From positions 3,286,001-3,350,000 of the forward strand of contig NC_070570.1 in assembly GCF_026914185.1 (NCBI RefSeq): a DNA stretch of 64,000 nt. Reading direction: 5' to 3'. Within the stretch, counting starts at the first letter, position 1. Every line of letters starts with the position of its first letter. Under the pieces are notes generated by a model. The model was not told the DNA's origin, ran no database searches, and was given only the letters and a program-made list of their open reading frames with translations. A program made the position numbers and the translations under genes. Source of the stretch: Puccinia triticina. Taxonomy: Eukaryota; Basidiomycota; Pucciniomycetes; Pucciniales; Pucciniaceae. This document shows, in pieces, positions 21,701 to 31,735 of this stretch.

Positions 21701-22326
21701 AGCTTAAACAACTTTATGACCCCCCGGTAGTAGCGCCTCGAAAAACTCAGAATGTTGCCCTTTCAGATTCCCTGACCAACAATGAAGCTGAAAAACTAGT
21801 CAACCTGCTTAATGCAAAGGAAGGGCCCGAACGATGGGCGTTGCCAAGTTTATGGGTTCGAATGGGCAGTGCAGAGCAAAGTCGCACGACTCCCTTGCCA
21901 TCTCGATGCCATAGTCACAAGCATTTCTACCACCAAGGAGTGACTTTTTCAACTTGGATTGCTAACGGAAAGAATAGTGTAGTTTTGTTGAAATCGGAGT
22001 TGCCAATTCAACTACGCTTCGCTCGGATCGAATCTATCTTCACACATCAACGACCAATTCCAGATGGCAAGGATATCATCGAGACTTGGCTCATGGTGAA
22101 GCCGTTTCCACCTCTCCCACAAGCAGATGACAATCCCTTCAACCGACTCAAAGACTTTGAAATGCAAGCTACGGTCCGATTGCCGGTTGACGTGGACAAC
22201 GAAGGTCACTTGATCAACATTCAGGATGTAGTTGCTCATTGCGCGTGGGTTGAATACAAAAGTGGAGAGTTAGCTCCCAATTTAAAAACCCCGACTGTTG
22301 CAATGGTCTCTGTTGATCGGGAGTAA
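18772..22326 (+). CDS. TNP2-type (CACTA/EnSpm-like) transposase, 1,106 aa
   Basis: Exons 18,772-19,048, 19,131-19,274, 19,352-21,517 and 21,593-22,326 join in frame through three GT-AG introns (82, 77 and 75 nt), with no stop. The enzyme would cut and rejoin the element's ends in the nucleus. Seen: an N-terminal C-x-C-x4-C; FNCCSRC (C-x2-C) and a CGEPLF segment; FIDGINPYGN with D373; FADLPALRRAIG with D470 followed by NMCSLC; VDAMHNLLLGLIKWH around residue 561; a basic KEKIRHEKMEKEKAKRG linker near 605; and GELEITFLEHFCR with E864. The order D, D-LP, C-x2-C, D-x-MH-LLLGL, GELE is the TNP2 family signature, and assigning D373, D470 and E864 as catalytic follows that family. All key residues are present, so activity is plausible. 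Confidence 0.93.
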
Positions 22327-22611
22327 AGGAAATTTTCATTTCTTCAATGTGTTGTCACAATCCAATCTTCAATCTATAGCGAATTTTTCAGATGAGAATG
22401 AAAAAATTTAAAACTTGTGACCGTGTAATTTGGACTGATAGATAATTTTATCCATTCTGAATTTGATGGCGCAAGCAGGTCATGACAGGGTGTAAAATGG
22501 AAAAGCTGTAAGAAGCTCAAGTCAACAGCAGATTCATCCCACAGGAGCGTGTTGCTTCCGCACTATTAATATCTAATTACAAAAGGGGGGCACGCACAGA
22601 TTCGGTGAACA
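22327..22611. other. Convergent 3' intergenic region
   Basis: About 285 bp lie between the stop codons of the transposase (plus) and the 197-aa gene (minus). It is AT-rich with no repeat or gene. Confidence 0.4.
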
Positions 22612-23343
22612 CTAATCCATCCAATTCATCTTGATGGGATAGGAATAGCCATGTTCCTCTTGAAGCTTTTCAGTCAGCTGATTTTCCTGAGTGGGCGACA
22701 AACCTCGGTAACGGCCGGTGGCTAGAAGAATTTCCATTGCTTCGTCAAGTTCGGCCTCTGTGAACGGTACATCGGGCCCTGCAAACATTGAGTGGAGTCG
22801 AAAATCAGTTAATCTAATTAGTTTACATCCAAGATGACTTTTGACGAACCTTGGTATGGGTTGGCCATAACAACGGGGGCCAAGTCATTCTTGAGGGACA
22901 CGCTAGATGCTTGTTCAATTGATGCAAGTGAGCCAGTGCGGCCTTCGATACGGAAGGGCAGCGGGAATGGGCCATCGACGATGTGGCCTAGAGATGCGCA
23001 CTTCAGTATCTTTTCATTAAAAACCCAGCCACTTTTCCGAATGGATTCACTTACCGTCCTTGTTGACCATAATAAATTTCTGTGGTTCGTCGCCGTTGAT
23101 CTGCAAGTCCGCCGAAGTCCCGGTGCCATCCTTCTCTCTCTCTTCCGCGAGTTGGTATAGTTGCTGGATAATTTCAGGGTGGAGATAATGCTTGAGGGTT
23201 TCCGTGTTGAGTTCCGCTGCTGGGCCTACTAGCACCAAAGGTAACAGGCCCGATCGTAAATGAGTGGCCTTCTTATCTGGTTGAGCTGCAGGAATGGATT
23301 CTCCGTTGTGGACAGGAGCGAGTGGAATGTTTGGAGTAGGCAT
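22612..23343 (-). CDS. Unrecognised 197-aa cargo protein
   Basis: Three exons on the minus strand (23,343-23,055, 22,987-22,850, 22,778-22,612) join in frame across two short GT-AG introns to a 197-aa protein. The N-terminal part is Pro/Ala-rich; the middle has LKHYLHPEIIQQLYQLAEER and the stretch HIVDGPFPLPFRIEGRTG; the C-terminal part is an acidic helix pair, FTEAELDEAMEILLATGRYR then LSPTQENQLTEKLQEE. No enzyme motif, membrane segment or zinc site is seen. It is divergent from the 591-aa gene, with 584 bp between their ATGs. Function unknown; an element accessory protein is an inference from position. Confidence 0.7.
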
Positions 23344-23927
23344 GGCTGAGTGTTTTTGACAGAATAACTCGATGGTGACGGATGAAATAGGCTCTTAGGG
23401 GAAGGGAAGTCTGCACAATTGTGGGTAGAATTGTAAATTTGTCAGAGAAGCAAAGTACAAAATATCGATGAGCTTGCCGGTCATGTATCGCCGGCCGGGA
23501 CGGGAGTACATATTTGAGGGCGGGCGGCACTTTGTGGCCAATGTGCCACTACGTTCTACTACATGCACGGTGTGTCGAAAAGGTACAATCATATCCCATT
23601 CGGTAAATCCACCTTTGCTTGCAACTTGGGAGGCACAAAGGAGGGAGCCATCATTCCATATAAATGTAACTACCCCTCACGAGTTCTTTCCTTGAGGCTG
23701 CCAAATAAGATAGCGGGATTAGCTCTCTTCAGGCCATTCTTGCGTTGCCGCTGTGGATCACATCGAACTGTACAAGACACAGTTCCCTCTGGAGAGGCCA
23801 CTACATAGCTTCTGCCTTCCCTCCACAGAGTATTTGCTTCTTTGCTCGCATTGGGTTAATTATTTTGCTAATCATGGTTCCTTTTTTCTTTGCGCTACAC
23901 AGACTCACCCGTCGAGATAAGATAGGC
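23344..23927. promoter_or_regulatory. Divergent promoter with TATA box and leader intron
   Basis: The region separates the starts of the 197-aa (minus) and 591-aa (plus) genes. TATAAAT at 23,659-23,665 faces the plus gene. A likely 5'-UTR intron (GTATTTGC at 23,830 to CTACACAG at 23,902) is the first copy of a 142-bp tandem duplication whose second copy is the gene's first coding intron. Confidence 0.5.
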
Positions 23928-24095
23928 ATGGACAATCCTTCTGAGCACCCAGAACGACCAAGCTCCACAGAGTATTTGCTTCTTTCCTCGCATTGGGTTA
24001 AATATTTTGCTAATGATGGTTCCTTTTTTCTTTGCTCTACAGACTCAACCGCCGAGATAGCATAGACAATCCTTCTGAGCACACAGAACTTGAAC
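23822..24095 (+). repeat. 142-bp tandem duplication spanning intron and first exon
   Basis: The blocks TCCACAGAGTATTTGCTTCT, GGTTCCTTTTTTCTTTG, ACTCA and GACAATCCTTCTGAGCAC occur twice, 142 bp apart. In copy 1 the sequence before GACAATCC is ATG; in copy 2 it is ATA. The duplicated exon part gives DNPSEH twice in the protein. Confidence 0.85.
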
Positions 24096-26072
24096 CATAC
24101 TTGAGCAGTGATCTGTCGTCTCTAGGTCCAGAAAACGATCACCAATCTAGCCATGCGCCTAACCCACAGAAACGCGGAGGGAGCAAACAACGCAGTGGCC
24201 GAAAACAAACATCTGATGGTACGTCTGTCCCGCGCTCAATCAGATGTGCCCTGGTAATCAACTTATGCACCAGGTTATTGGCCAATAGGATCGGAGGTGC
24301 CTTCTCAAAAAATTAAGAGGGCCGGCAAATGTGGCGACAAAGATAAACAACGGAAGGTCAAAAAAAATGTCGAAAAGCCGGCCACCACGGAAGCACTCTG
24401 TGGCGTAATTGGAACAGAGATCGGTTCAGAAAAGGATCAAGGACCCACCGAAGCGCCTAGCTCCCAGAAGGTCGCTCCTCGGCGTATTCCTGCCCAGCGT
24501 ATCCCCTCCCAGCGGATCCCCTCCCAGCGTATCCCCTCCAGGCGCATAGCTGGACGAGACAAACAGCGTGCCATCGAAGAAACTCCTAGCCAGAAGCCTT
24601 CTACATCCAAGTCCGGGCACCGGGAACAAACAGAGCCGATTTTGAAGCATACTGAGATAACCGGTACCGTGTCCATACTATCGACACTTGAAGATGGAGA
24701 CGAGAACACGCAGTTTGCAATCAATGAAACAACCCATACAAAGGTGCCTACCGAACCGATTATTTCATCACAACCACCTGCCTCTTCGGAGCCGCCTCCG
24801 TCATCCAAACGCAAACGCCGACAATCAGCTTATGATGGTATGTCGTGGCAGTATGCCCTTTGAGAAATGAGATGATTCCAAACTAAATCCACCTTTGCTG
24901 TTTATCAATATATAGAAAAGACGAGCTCTAACAAGCAAGCACAGCACTCTCGAGCTCAAAGGAATGTGGTTACAGGAGGCGGATTGCGAAAAGTCCAAGC
25001 GGGGCATCGCGAGCACAAACAAGTTCCAGTGAATTCAGATTACTTGATTTCGCCAACAGGCTTGCTCAGCGCAGATCAGACCCTCTCATTACCCCCGTTA
25101 ATTTCGTTCGAGCCGGACGATCACTTGATGGAAGTGGACAAAGAAGTGGCCCAAAGCATGCAAAGGTGGCCGCCATTGTTAAAATTTGTCCAACAGTCCC
25201 GGGCCCCTTTGACCCGAATCGATAAAAAGAATAACATGCCCCTCGCTTCAGAAAACACTCGGTTGGATCCCTTCATTGAACGAGAGATAAGGACGATCGA
25301 AGAATTATTTCTAAAGGAGGGGCGGGACTCGACCATTGATATGTCCGTGATGGAGGTGATGGAATTTCTGCACAGTAGTATTGTTTTGATCAGTGAGTGT
25401 GATTTCTCTTCCCTTTTGTTAATTTCAAAGACATCAAGCTCAATCACGAATCACCCGAAACCAAATGAGGCCCAGATAAAATTCATAAAGAGACACAGGA
25501 CGCTGTGCGCGGTCCCCCATTGGAAGACGTTCCTCAGCCTTTGGAAGAAGCCGCGTTCCTCGAGAAGCTCATCACATCGGGGTTGCTCCGGAGGTCGCGC
25601 GCAACTGTGAGCTGTAGTCATAATAAACCCCTGCCTCAATTGGATATTTCCTTGGCCAACAGCGACGACCCTGGCAGTTGCACCAAAAAAATGCTTGGTG
25701 AGTCTTTCTCCTCCGCTTTGAGAGCTTCCGCAATGTTAACTTGTCCGATCATCAATCTTGGGTTCCCCAGGATTGCCTAGAAGCCCAGCAATCACGACTC
25801 CGGCGCTCAGCTGCAGCCATGACTCTCCGCGGATCCTCCCAGTCAATCAGCTTTCCCCGCCCAAGAGCCACAATGGTGACAAACCATCGACCTTGTGTCC
25901 TTCCAAAAGCGACAGTACCAACCCGCATCCCTTAGGGCCTTTTTCACCAGCATTCGCAAGCCGCAAGCGCCGATACTCGCAATCAGCTGTTCCTGTTCAG
26001 AATTGTGAAGGATCTCGCAAAAAAGCGAAAATTCAAAACAACAATCGGGCCAAAAGCGAACCACTATTGTGA
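23928..26072 (+). CDS. Basic, low-complexity cargo protein, 591 aa
   Basis: Six exons (23,928-23,971, 24,043-24,218, 24,289-24,837, 24,916-25,392, 25,470-25,697, 25,771-26,072) join in frame; the fifth acceptor (AATGAG at 25,464-25,469) is my choice because it removes an in-frame TGA, and is the least certain. The protein is rich in Ser, Lys, Arg and Pro. Around residues 135-160 the unit RIPSQ is repeated (RRIPAQRIPSQRIPSQRIP). Likely nuclear signals are SSKRKRRQS and SRKKAKIQ near the end. A central region (DDHLMEVDKEVAQSMQRWPP; ELFLKEGRDSTIDMSVMEVM) may be folded. DNPSEH is repeated at the start through the tandem duplication. I do not recognise the family; a nuclear DNA- or chromatin-associated role is inferred from composition only. 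Confidence 0.68.
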
Positions 26073-27008
26073 ATTCAACGGTAAACATGTGTCGTCTCCT
26101 TCTATGTTTTTTGTATGTATAGGCTGGCAAAGTCATATGTGAATTTGTGAATACTGTTGTATGCTTGTGAATACTCTTGTATGCACACTTGTATGACAGT
26201 GTGACCTACAACCATGCTTACAAAGCTCGAGCAGATCAAGCGGAACAATGAATCCAAATGGACCGCGGATGATCAGAATCTGACAGTCGAATTTGGCGGC
26301 CAACTGCCTATCTGATTGCAAGCCCCACATATTTATGTACATGCCTCTCTGATATCAGCGGAGATTCACACTCCCCTCAATGACGAGGCACTCAAGATGC
26401 CCGCGTGTTTTCTCTCTGGAGGCATTAAATATTAATGAACCATCACAAGAGCCTTACCTCTTTGGGAAGCAGGCCGTGCCAGCCTTCAACTTCGAAGGCT
26501 AATGTAGATTCTGGACAAATCATCCACGCGTTTTTTTTTCTCTCGAGGCATTAAAGATCAATGGCCGTGCCAGCTTTCAACCTCGAACGTTGTAGATTCT
26601 GGACAAATCGCCACATGGAGTATGTATATTTCAAGGCGCAAATCTCTCTAATTGAATGAAAAAGGCCCAAACCCAAACAGAGTGGGGACGGTTACAGTAG
26701 ACCTCCTCTGACGATCAACTTATCTTGATAAATGTCTTTACCATTTTTTTTATTCAGCATTTCCGATTTCCAGACCGTCCGACCCCCACCGCACTGTTGA
26801 GGACCAATGATCATGGGGAAATCACAGGTGAGTATAAGGCCCGACTTGATCAATCGTGATAGAAGCAGTCCTTGTCTTACTTTTATAGTATTTCCGATTT
26901 CCAGACCGCCGCGTCCCTCACCGCACTGTTGAGAACCAATGATCAAGGGGAAATCACATGTGAGTATAAGGCCCGACTTGATCAATCGTGATAGAAGTCT
27001 TACTTTGT
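26073..27008. other. Intergenic region with a 131-bp tandem duplication
   Basis: At 26,759-27,000 the blocks TTTCCGATTTCCAGACCG, CACCGCACTGTTGAG, ACCAATGATCA, GGGGAAATCACA and GTGAGTATAAGGCCCGACTT occur twice, 131 bp apart. CTCGAGGCATTAAA-type sequences near 26,416 and 26,552 are also repeated. It lies beyond the 3' ends of two convergent genes, so a promoter role is not obvious. No gene is seen. Confidence 0.6.
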
Positions 27009-28116
27009 CTAATCCAGTCTGGGCCGCTTTGAGCTCCCCTCCGCCTCTGCGCCATCATCAACAGCCCGCTTCGGGATGGCCCTCCCTTGATCCCCCCTCA
27101 ATCCAATAGCGGCGCCCTCAACTTCTTCAATAGCGTCTGATTCCGAAGGCAAGTCTGGTTCAACCTGAAAGAGTGCCGCTTCGCCTTCGCCCGCGTGCTC
27201 ATTTCTCAACCCGTCCGCCGGAGGCATCACGTCGCTGGCCGGGTTCTCCCCTTGTGCATCAAGGTTCAAGATGGCAAGTCGTCGGAGTTCGCATACCCGC
27301 CGCCACCACAGGCCATTACTCTGCGCACCTAATCTGTGAGTCCTCGCTAGCTGCCCCAAAAACTCCGATTTAAATTCATCTTCTTGTTCCCAGGCCCCCC
27401 GCTCTAAAGCAGCTAGAGTTCGACTGACTACCGTTCCGAGTTGGAGCTCGTAAGACTCTAGCATTCCCCCGATCGCATCCGGAGCCGGGGGGGGAATTCC
27501 CGCAGCAAGATAAAGACGAGCCTCGTCCTCTTCTGATATCCCTTCGAACAGCTCACACTTCTCGACCATTGAGTGTACAGCCGCACGGGTCACATTGGCG
27601 GCGACGTCCTTCACTAAATTGGTCAACGCGACCATGCCGTGGCCATGTGTGGTCTCAGAGACCATCCCGCTGTCGTAAGTTGTTTCGGAGACCATCCCGC
27701 TGTCATGAGTGGTATCGGTGGTATCGGACTCAGTGATTGCCACATCGTTTGGTTGTGGGGCATCCACCCCATTCGCGTCCGCATGAGCCGTTCCGGCCAT
27801 GTTAGGATCATTTGAAGAGAGCCTCTCCACGGCCGCCGCGAGTTCCTCCACTTTTCTCTCGAGGCGTTCCATCAAAGCAGTGACTTGTCTGCTTTCCGCA
27901 CGACAGTAGACTGGAGACCAACAATACAAACAGAAAAATTAAACCAAGCCGAATCAGCTGACATTGCTGGTTTTCCCAATCGCAGGAGGGACGAAATCAC
28001 TTACAGATAACCCTGTCCACGACGGCGCTCAATCCTCTGACAGTACTACGATTAGTTATCCGATCCTGTGGGTCGGGTGAATCGTCAGAAAAGTCTGTAA
28101 AACGCAGGTCGGACAT
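27009..28116 (-). CDS. Coiled-coil cargo protein ending SSKRPRLD, 337 aa
   Basis: Exon 1 (28,116-28,005) and exon 2 (27,910-27,009) join in frame over a 94-nt intron (GTAAGTGATT...TCTCCAG). The protein begins MSDLRFTDFSDDSPDPQDR. Residues about 45-75 form a heptad-type coiled coil (ALMERLERKVEELAAAVERL). A repeated SETT-DSGMV motif follows; then a helical region (LVKDVAANVTRAAVHSMVEK, SEEDEARLYLAAGIPPPAPD) and a WEQEDEFKSEFLGQLAR helix. It ends in a basic KRPRLD signal. The intron position, the following FYCRAE/HFCGVQ sequence, the coiled coil and the C-terminus match the gene at 35,359-36,330, so the two look like paralogues. Function unknown; a self-associating nuclear protein is an inference. 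Confidence 0.7.
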
Positions 28117-29303
28117 TTTCTTTGGTTGCAGTAATTGAGATCACGCTGGTGATGGAGAGATGATCCTAGTGATGGAGAGATGATCTATGGTCAGTCGAAG
28201 TTTTTGAACTTTGACCCGATGGGAACGTGGTCGTATTAAGAAGACTTCAGCACTACAATATAATGCCCAAGACAAGTTACTAACTAAGTGTGGGGGCACG
28301 CAGTTGAAACTGCAATAACTGTCGCTTGGATTCTGATAGACTAACAATTAATAAAAAAGAGGCAGACGTTCGGCAAAAATACGCAATCCTTGGGGAGCGA
28401 GAAGCAACACTGAGCTGTTCGCCTCGAGTCCATCGTGAACGACTTGAGTGGGGCCACTTGTCATACTTCATCAGGTTTCCACAATCTTCCATTGCGTTAT
28501 GAAAAGGAAGGCCCTGCCCCTAGTGCAATCATCTTAGATCAGTGGGTTTCTTTCCTTAGGCACACCGGCAGCTTCGTTCAGGTGGTACCATGGCTCGTTG
28601 TTTTGGGGGCAAAGGGCACACACCATTTTTAACTAAAAGAATATTTTTTCTTTACAATTTAAGCAGCAGGAAAATCTTCCGATTCATGTCACGGTATGAC
28701 GTCCTATCTTGAGCACTGCCCGGAGTTAAGTTATGTATCTCGATAGCCCATGATCTACAGGGTTGACCAGTGAGTGCGTTCCTTTTGCCACTGTTTGAAA
28801 GTACATATCCAAAGCCACACATAAGTAGACGAAGCAAAAATCATGATGGGTACATTTCGAAGACCCGCCAGCTCAATCAAAGGAGCCCATGATTTCGGCA
28901 GTCTGGTGGGGAGGAGAAAGCCGCCTTGATGGCATGCAACTTGCAAGTGAATACATGCAAAGTCGCACAATTTCTTTGGAGCGGCGGAGGCTGCCAGGCC
29001 AATCAAGGGAGCCCACGATTTTGGCAGTTGGGTGGGGAAAGCCAACAGCCTGGATTGCATGCAACTTGCAAGTTGATATGTACATGCAAAGTCGGACAAT
29101 TTCTTTGGAGTGGCGGAGGACGCCTTATAAATACACATCCTCATTTATGTACGGTTTTTTTTACTTATTGCCCGCCTGTTTGAACTTCCTCACTAGTTCT
29201 CGCCCCAGCTCCCAAAACTGTCACAAGTCTTCTATCCTGCCCGCCTTCCCTCAGCTTGAAAAGTCTTAAGGAATTCTTTAGCTGCTCTGCTTTCGCCGAC
29301 AAA
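28117..29303 (+). promoter_or_regulatory. Divergent control region with 126-bp tandem duplication and TATA box
   Basis: At 28,874-29,125 the blocks CAATCAAAGGAGCCCATGAT, TTGGCAG, GCATGCAACTTGCAAGT, CATGCAAAGTCGCACAATTT and CTTTGGAGCGGCGGAGG occur twice, about 126 bp apart. The second copy ends directly at TATAAATA (29,126-29,133), 170 bp before the ATG of the 361-aa gene, the ideal place for upstream activating sites. The rest, 28,117-28,870, has no recognised gene. Confidence 0.7.
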
Positions 29304-30714
29304 ATGAGTAAGTTGTCTGAATCCCACCCGAGAACCCAGATATCGAATTCCCACAATCCTGAGCCCGTAATATCCGACTTCGTCGGTGATGGTTTGTTGT
29401 GATCTTTTGACTATTTACGTGAAAATTAAAATTTTGTGTGTACGTGTGTATTGATCTTCTTTTTACTTTGCATCCCAGATCTGGATCTGCGCAACTGGAT
29501 TCTGCGCTTGCATGAATTGGAGGAACGTGTAGAAGGTTTGGCCAAAGAAACGTTGCCGGTCCTTGGTGACCGAGTCATGAGCTTAGAAGGGCAACATGAA
29601 AAACTTGGTCAGTATAGCCGTTTTTGATTGAAGTATACCAAAAAAACTGATCATGGTTTACTGCTTTGGTTAGCGTCTCGCATTGGAGCACATCCGCGTA
29701 GAACCGATGAGGATATCCTCCAATTGGAACTCGAATTTCGTGGTGAGTCGTGTTCTTGAATTCCTCTCCTCCGTGGAAATTCGGTGGATGTTGATTAAAG
29801 TTTACCCATCTTAAATGCCCTGAGCGCTGTTCAGACCAATTCGACAAATTGCTTGAAAGAATTGCGGCTCTTGAAGCCCAAGCTGTCGGATTGGATGATT
29901 CTACGGGACCACCTCCGACTCCGAGAAACACTAGCAAGAAACTGTCCCCCGAGTTAGACGAGACAGAGACATGCAATGATTTGGAGCAGATTGTTAAACG
30001 TTTGCACAATCAAGTTGGCTTTGCCCTTGCGGCTGTGAGATCCGCCAATTTTACCAACCAGGAAAAAACCTCAGTTGTCGCCACCTATCAGGCAAGACTT
30101 TTTAAACTTCGTTCCAATCAACTCGCATTAGTCCAAGAAGCTATGTCGGCCTTGGGAGGAAAGATATTCTTGGAAGACGGCCGCTTGCACTCCGAAGTAG
30201 TACAATCGTTGAGTCAAAATCGGAACTTAAGGCAGATCGACGACGAGATTGTTCACATTCAAAGTATGGCGTTGCTAATCAACAAGATGGGAATCATGAC
30301 TGAAGAAGGGGGGGACGTTGGCGAGCTCCCAGGCTCACCACAAAGTGAGCAACTTCATCAGATTCCCCCATACGTGTGATCCGTTGACTGACCAATCCAA
30401 TCCATTAAATTGATACGGGCCTAGCTCCTGCCCCTGTGCCCGGACCGACGGCTTCTGCCTCCCATTTCTCGTTTCAAGGCAACGAATCTTCAACCTCGTT
30501 CACGACACCCTCTAACCTTTTCGCGAATCGAAGCAATGGTCACCTGACAGACTCGCTAAGGTTGTACTTCCGTACCTTGAATAAGAAGCGCGCCGGTTCA
30601 GAAGCACTTGAACACGCGTCGGAGCAAACCAACAGTGGTCCGGGGGGCCGGAAGCGTACAACTGTGACTCAGGCAAGCACCGAGCACAACTACAAACAAT
30701 CCAAACATAAATAA
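29304..30714 (+). CDS. Coiled-coil cargo protein, 361 aa
   Basis: Five exons (29,304-29,391, 29,479-29,607, 29,674-29,742, 29,835-30,344, 30,425-30,714) join in frame, all introns in the same phase (after the first codon base). The ATG (ACAAAATGAG) follows a TATA box by 170 bp. Residues about 30-75 (LRNWILRLHELEERVEGLAK) and 96-112 (DQFDKLLERIAALEAQAV) are amphipathic and probably coiled coil. The middle (residues 130-270) is a soluble helical region, e.g. NQEKTSVVATYQARLFKLRS. The tail is Ser/Thr/Gly-rich with RKRTT and KQSKHK. I do not recognise the family. Structural or complex-forming role is inference. Confidence 0.68.
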
Positions 30715-31735
30715 ACTTTGGATCTTGTCGTACACTTCAAAAACGTTGTAGATTTCAACCACATTGTAGTTCGCGTGCTTTTAATCTCTCCTTGCTACTT
30801 GATACTGCTTCCTCGATAGTAAAATGCTGCGCTTTTGGTAAACTACAATAACCAAATGCAAACAATAACAATGTTGGATTGAAGTTTGTATGAGCTCATC
30901 ACCCAATACAAGACTAATTTGTCGCGTTTTCCTCAACCAACTTATGGTTTATTTTGCCCAACCACCCAACGCCTTGGTCTTTACATCAAATGGGGATTAC
31001 CTGTTCTAGTCTTAGCAAATGTCTGGGGCTTTGAGCTCCGAAAACTTGCCTCCCTCATCAGAGGGATTTCTTGTTGGTTCCATTCTAACCATAATTGCTG
31101 CTTGCTGCTCATCTGAGCCCTTAACATTCGATCTTTGTCACAACTCTGCGCGCCCGCTTGGCCAAGCTTTATCCTGCGCATATTGATATATTTTAGCCAT
31201 TGATACAACATGTTAGTCTGGAAGTTCGCCTCTGTCCATCGTGGGTGTAGGCGTAGCCTGCAAGATAGCCTGTAGCCTTGGAGTTAGCCAGAAAGCTACC
31301 CCCGAGCGTAGCCGCAAAGGTAGGCTGGAAGCACTACCAAAGTAAGGCTAACAGTTCGCCACTTCCCTTTCATTCATCCTGAGCTACTCAAACACTTAGT
31401 CCCGTTAGCCAGAAAGCTACCCCCGAGCGTAGCCGCAAAGGTAGGCTGGAAGCACTACCAAAGTAAGGCTAACAGTTCGCCACTTCCCTTTCTTTCATCC
31501 TGAGCTACTCAAACACTTAGTCCCTGCTTGTCCGTCAGGCCGTTGGGACTTCCCTTTTATCGAAAATTGAATTCGCCAGTTTTTGAATTGCATTCACTCG
31601 GGTTGCATGTCCCTTTGATCATCTTATCTATGACCGGGATAAATGATGGGCTCGCATCCTTCTCAATCCCTTGCAAATTCAACTAAGTGCCCTCCAAACC
31701 CAACCAACCACTCATTGACCCCTACCTAGCGGGCT
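30715..31735. promoter_or_regulatory. Region upstream of the 836-aa gene with 121-bp tandem duplication
   Basis: At 31,283-31,523 GTTAGCCAGAAAGCTACCCC, CGAGCGTAGCCGCAAAGGTA, GGCTGGAAGCACTACCAAAG, AACAGTTCGCCACTTCCC and GAGCTACTCAAACACTTAGT occur twice, 121 bp apart and almost identical. It starts about 210 bp before the ATG of the next gene. Nothing gene-like is seen in 30,720-31,200. Confidence 0.65.
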
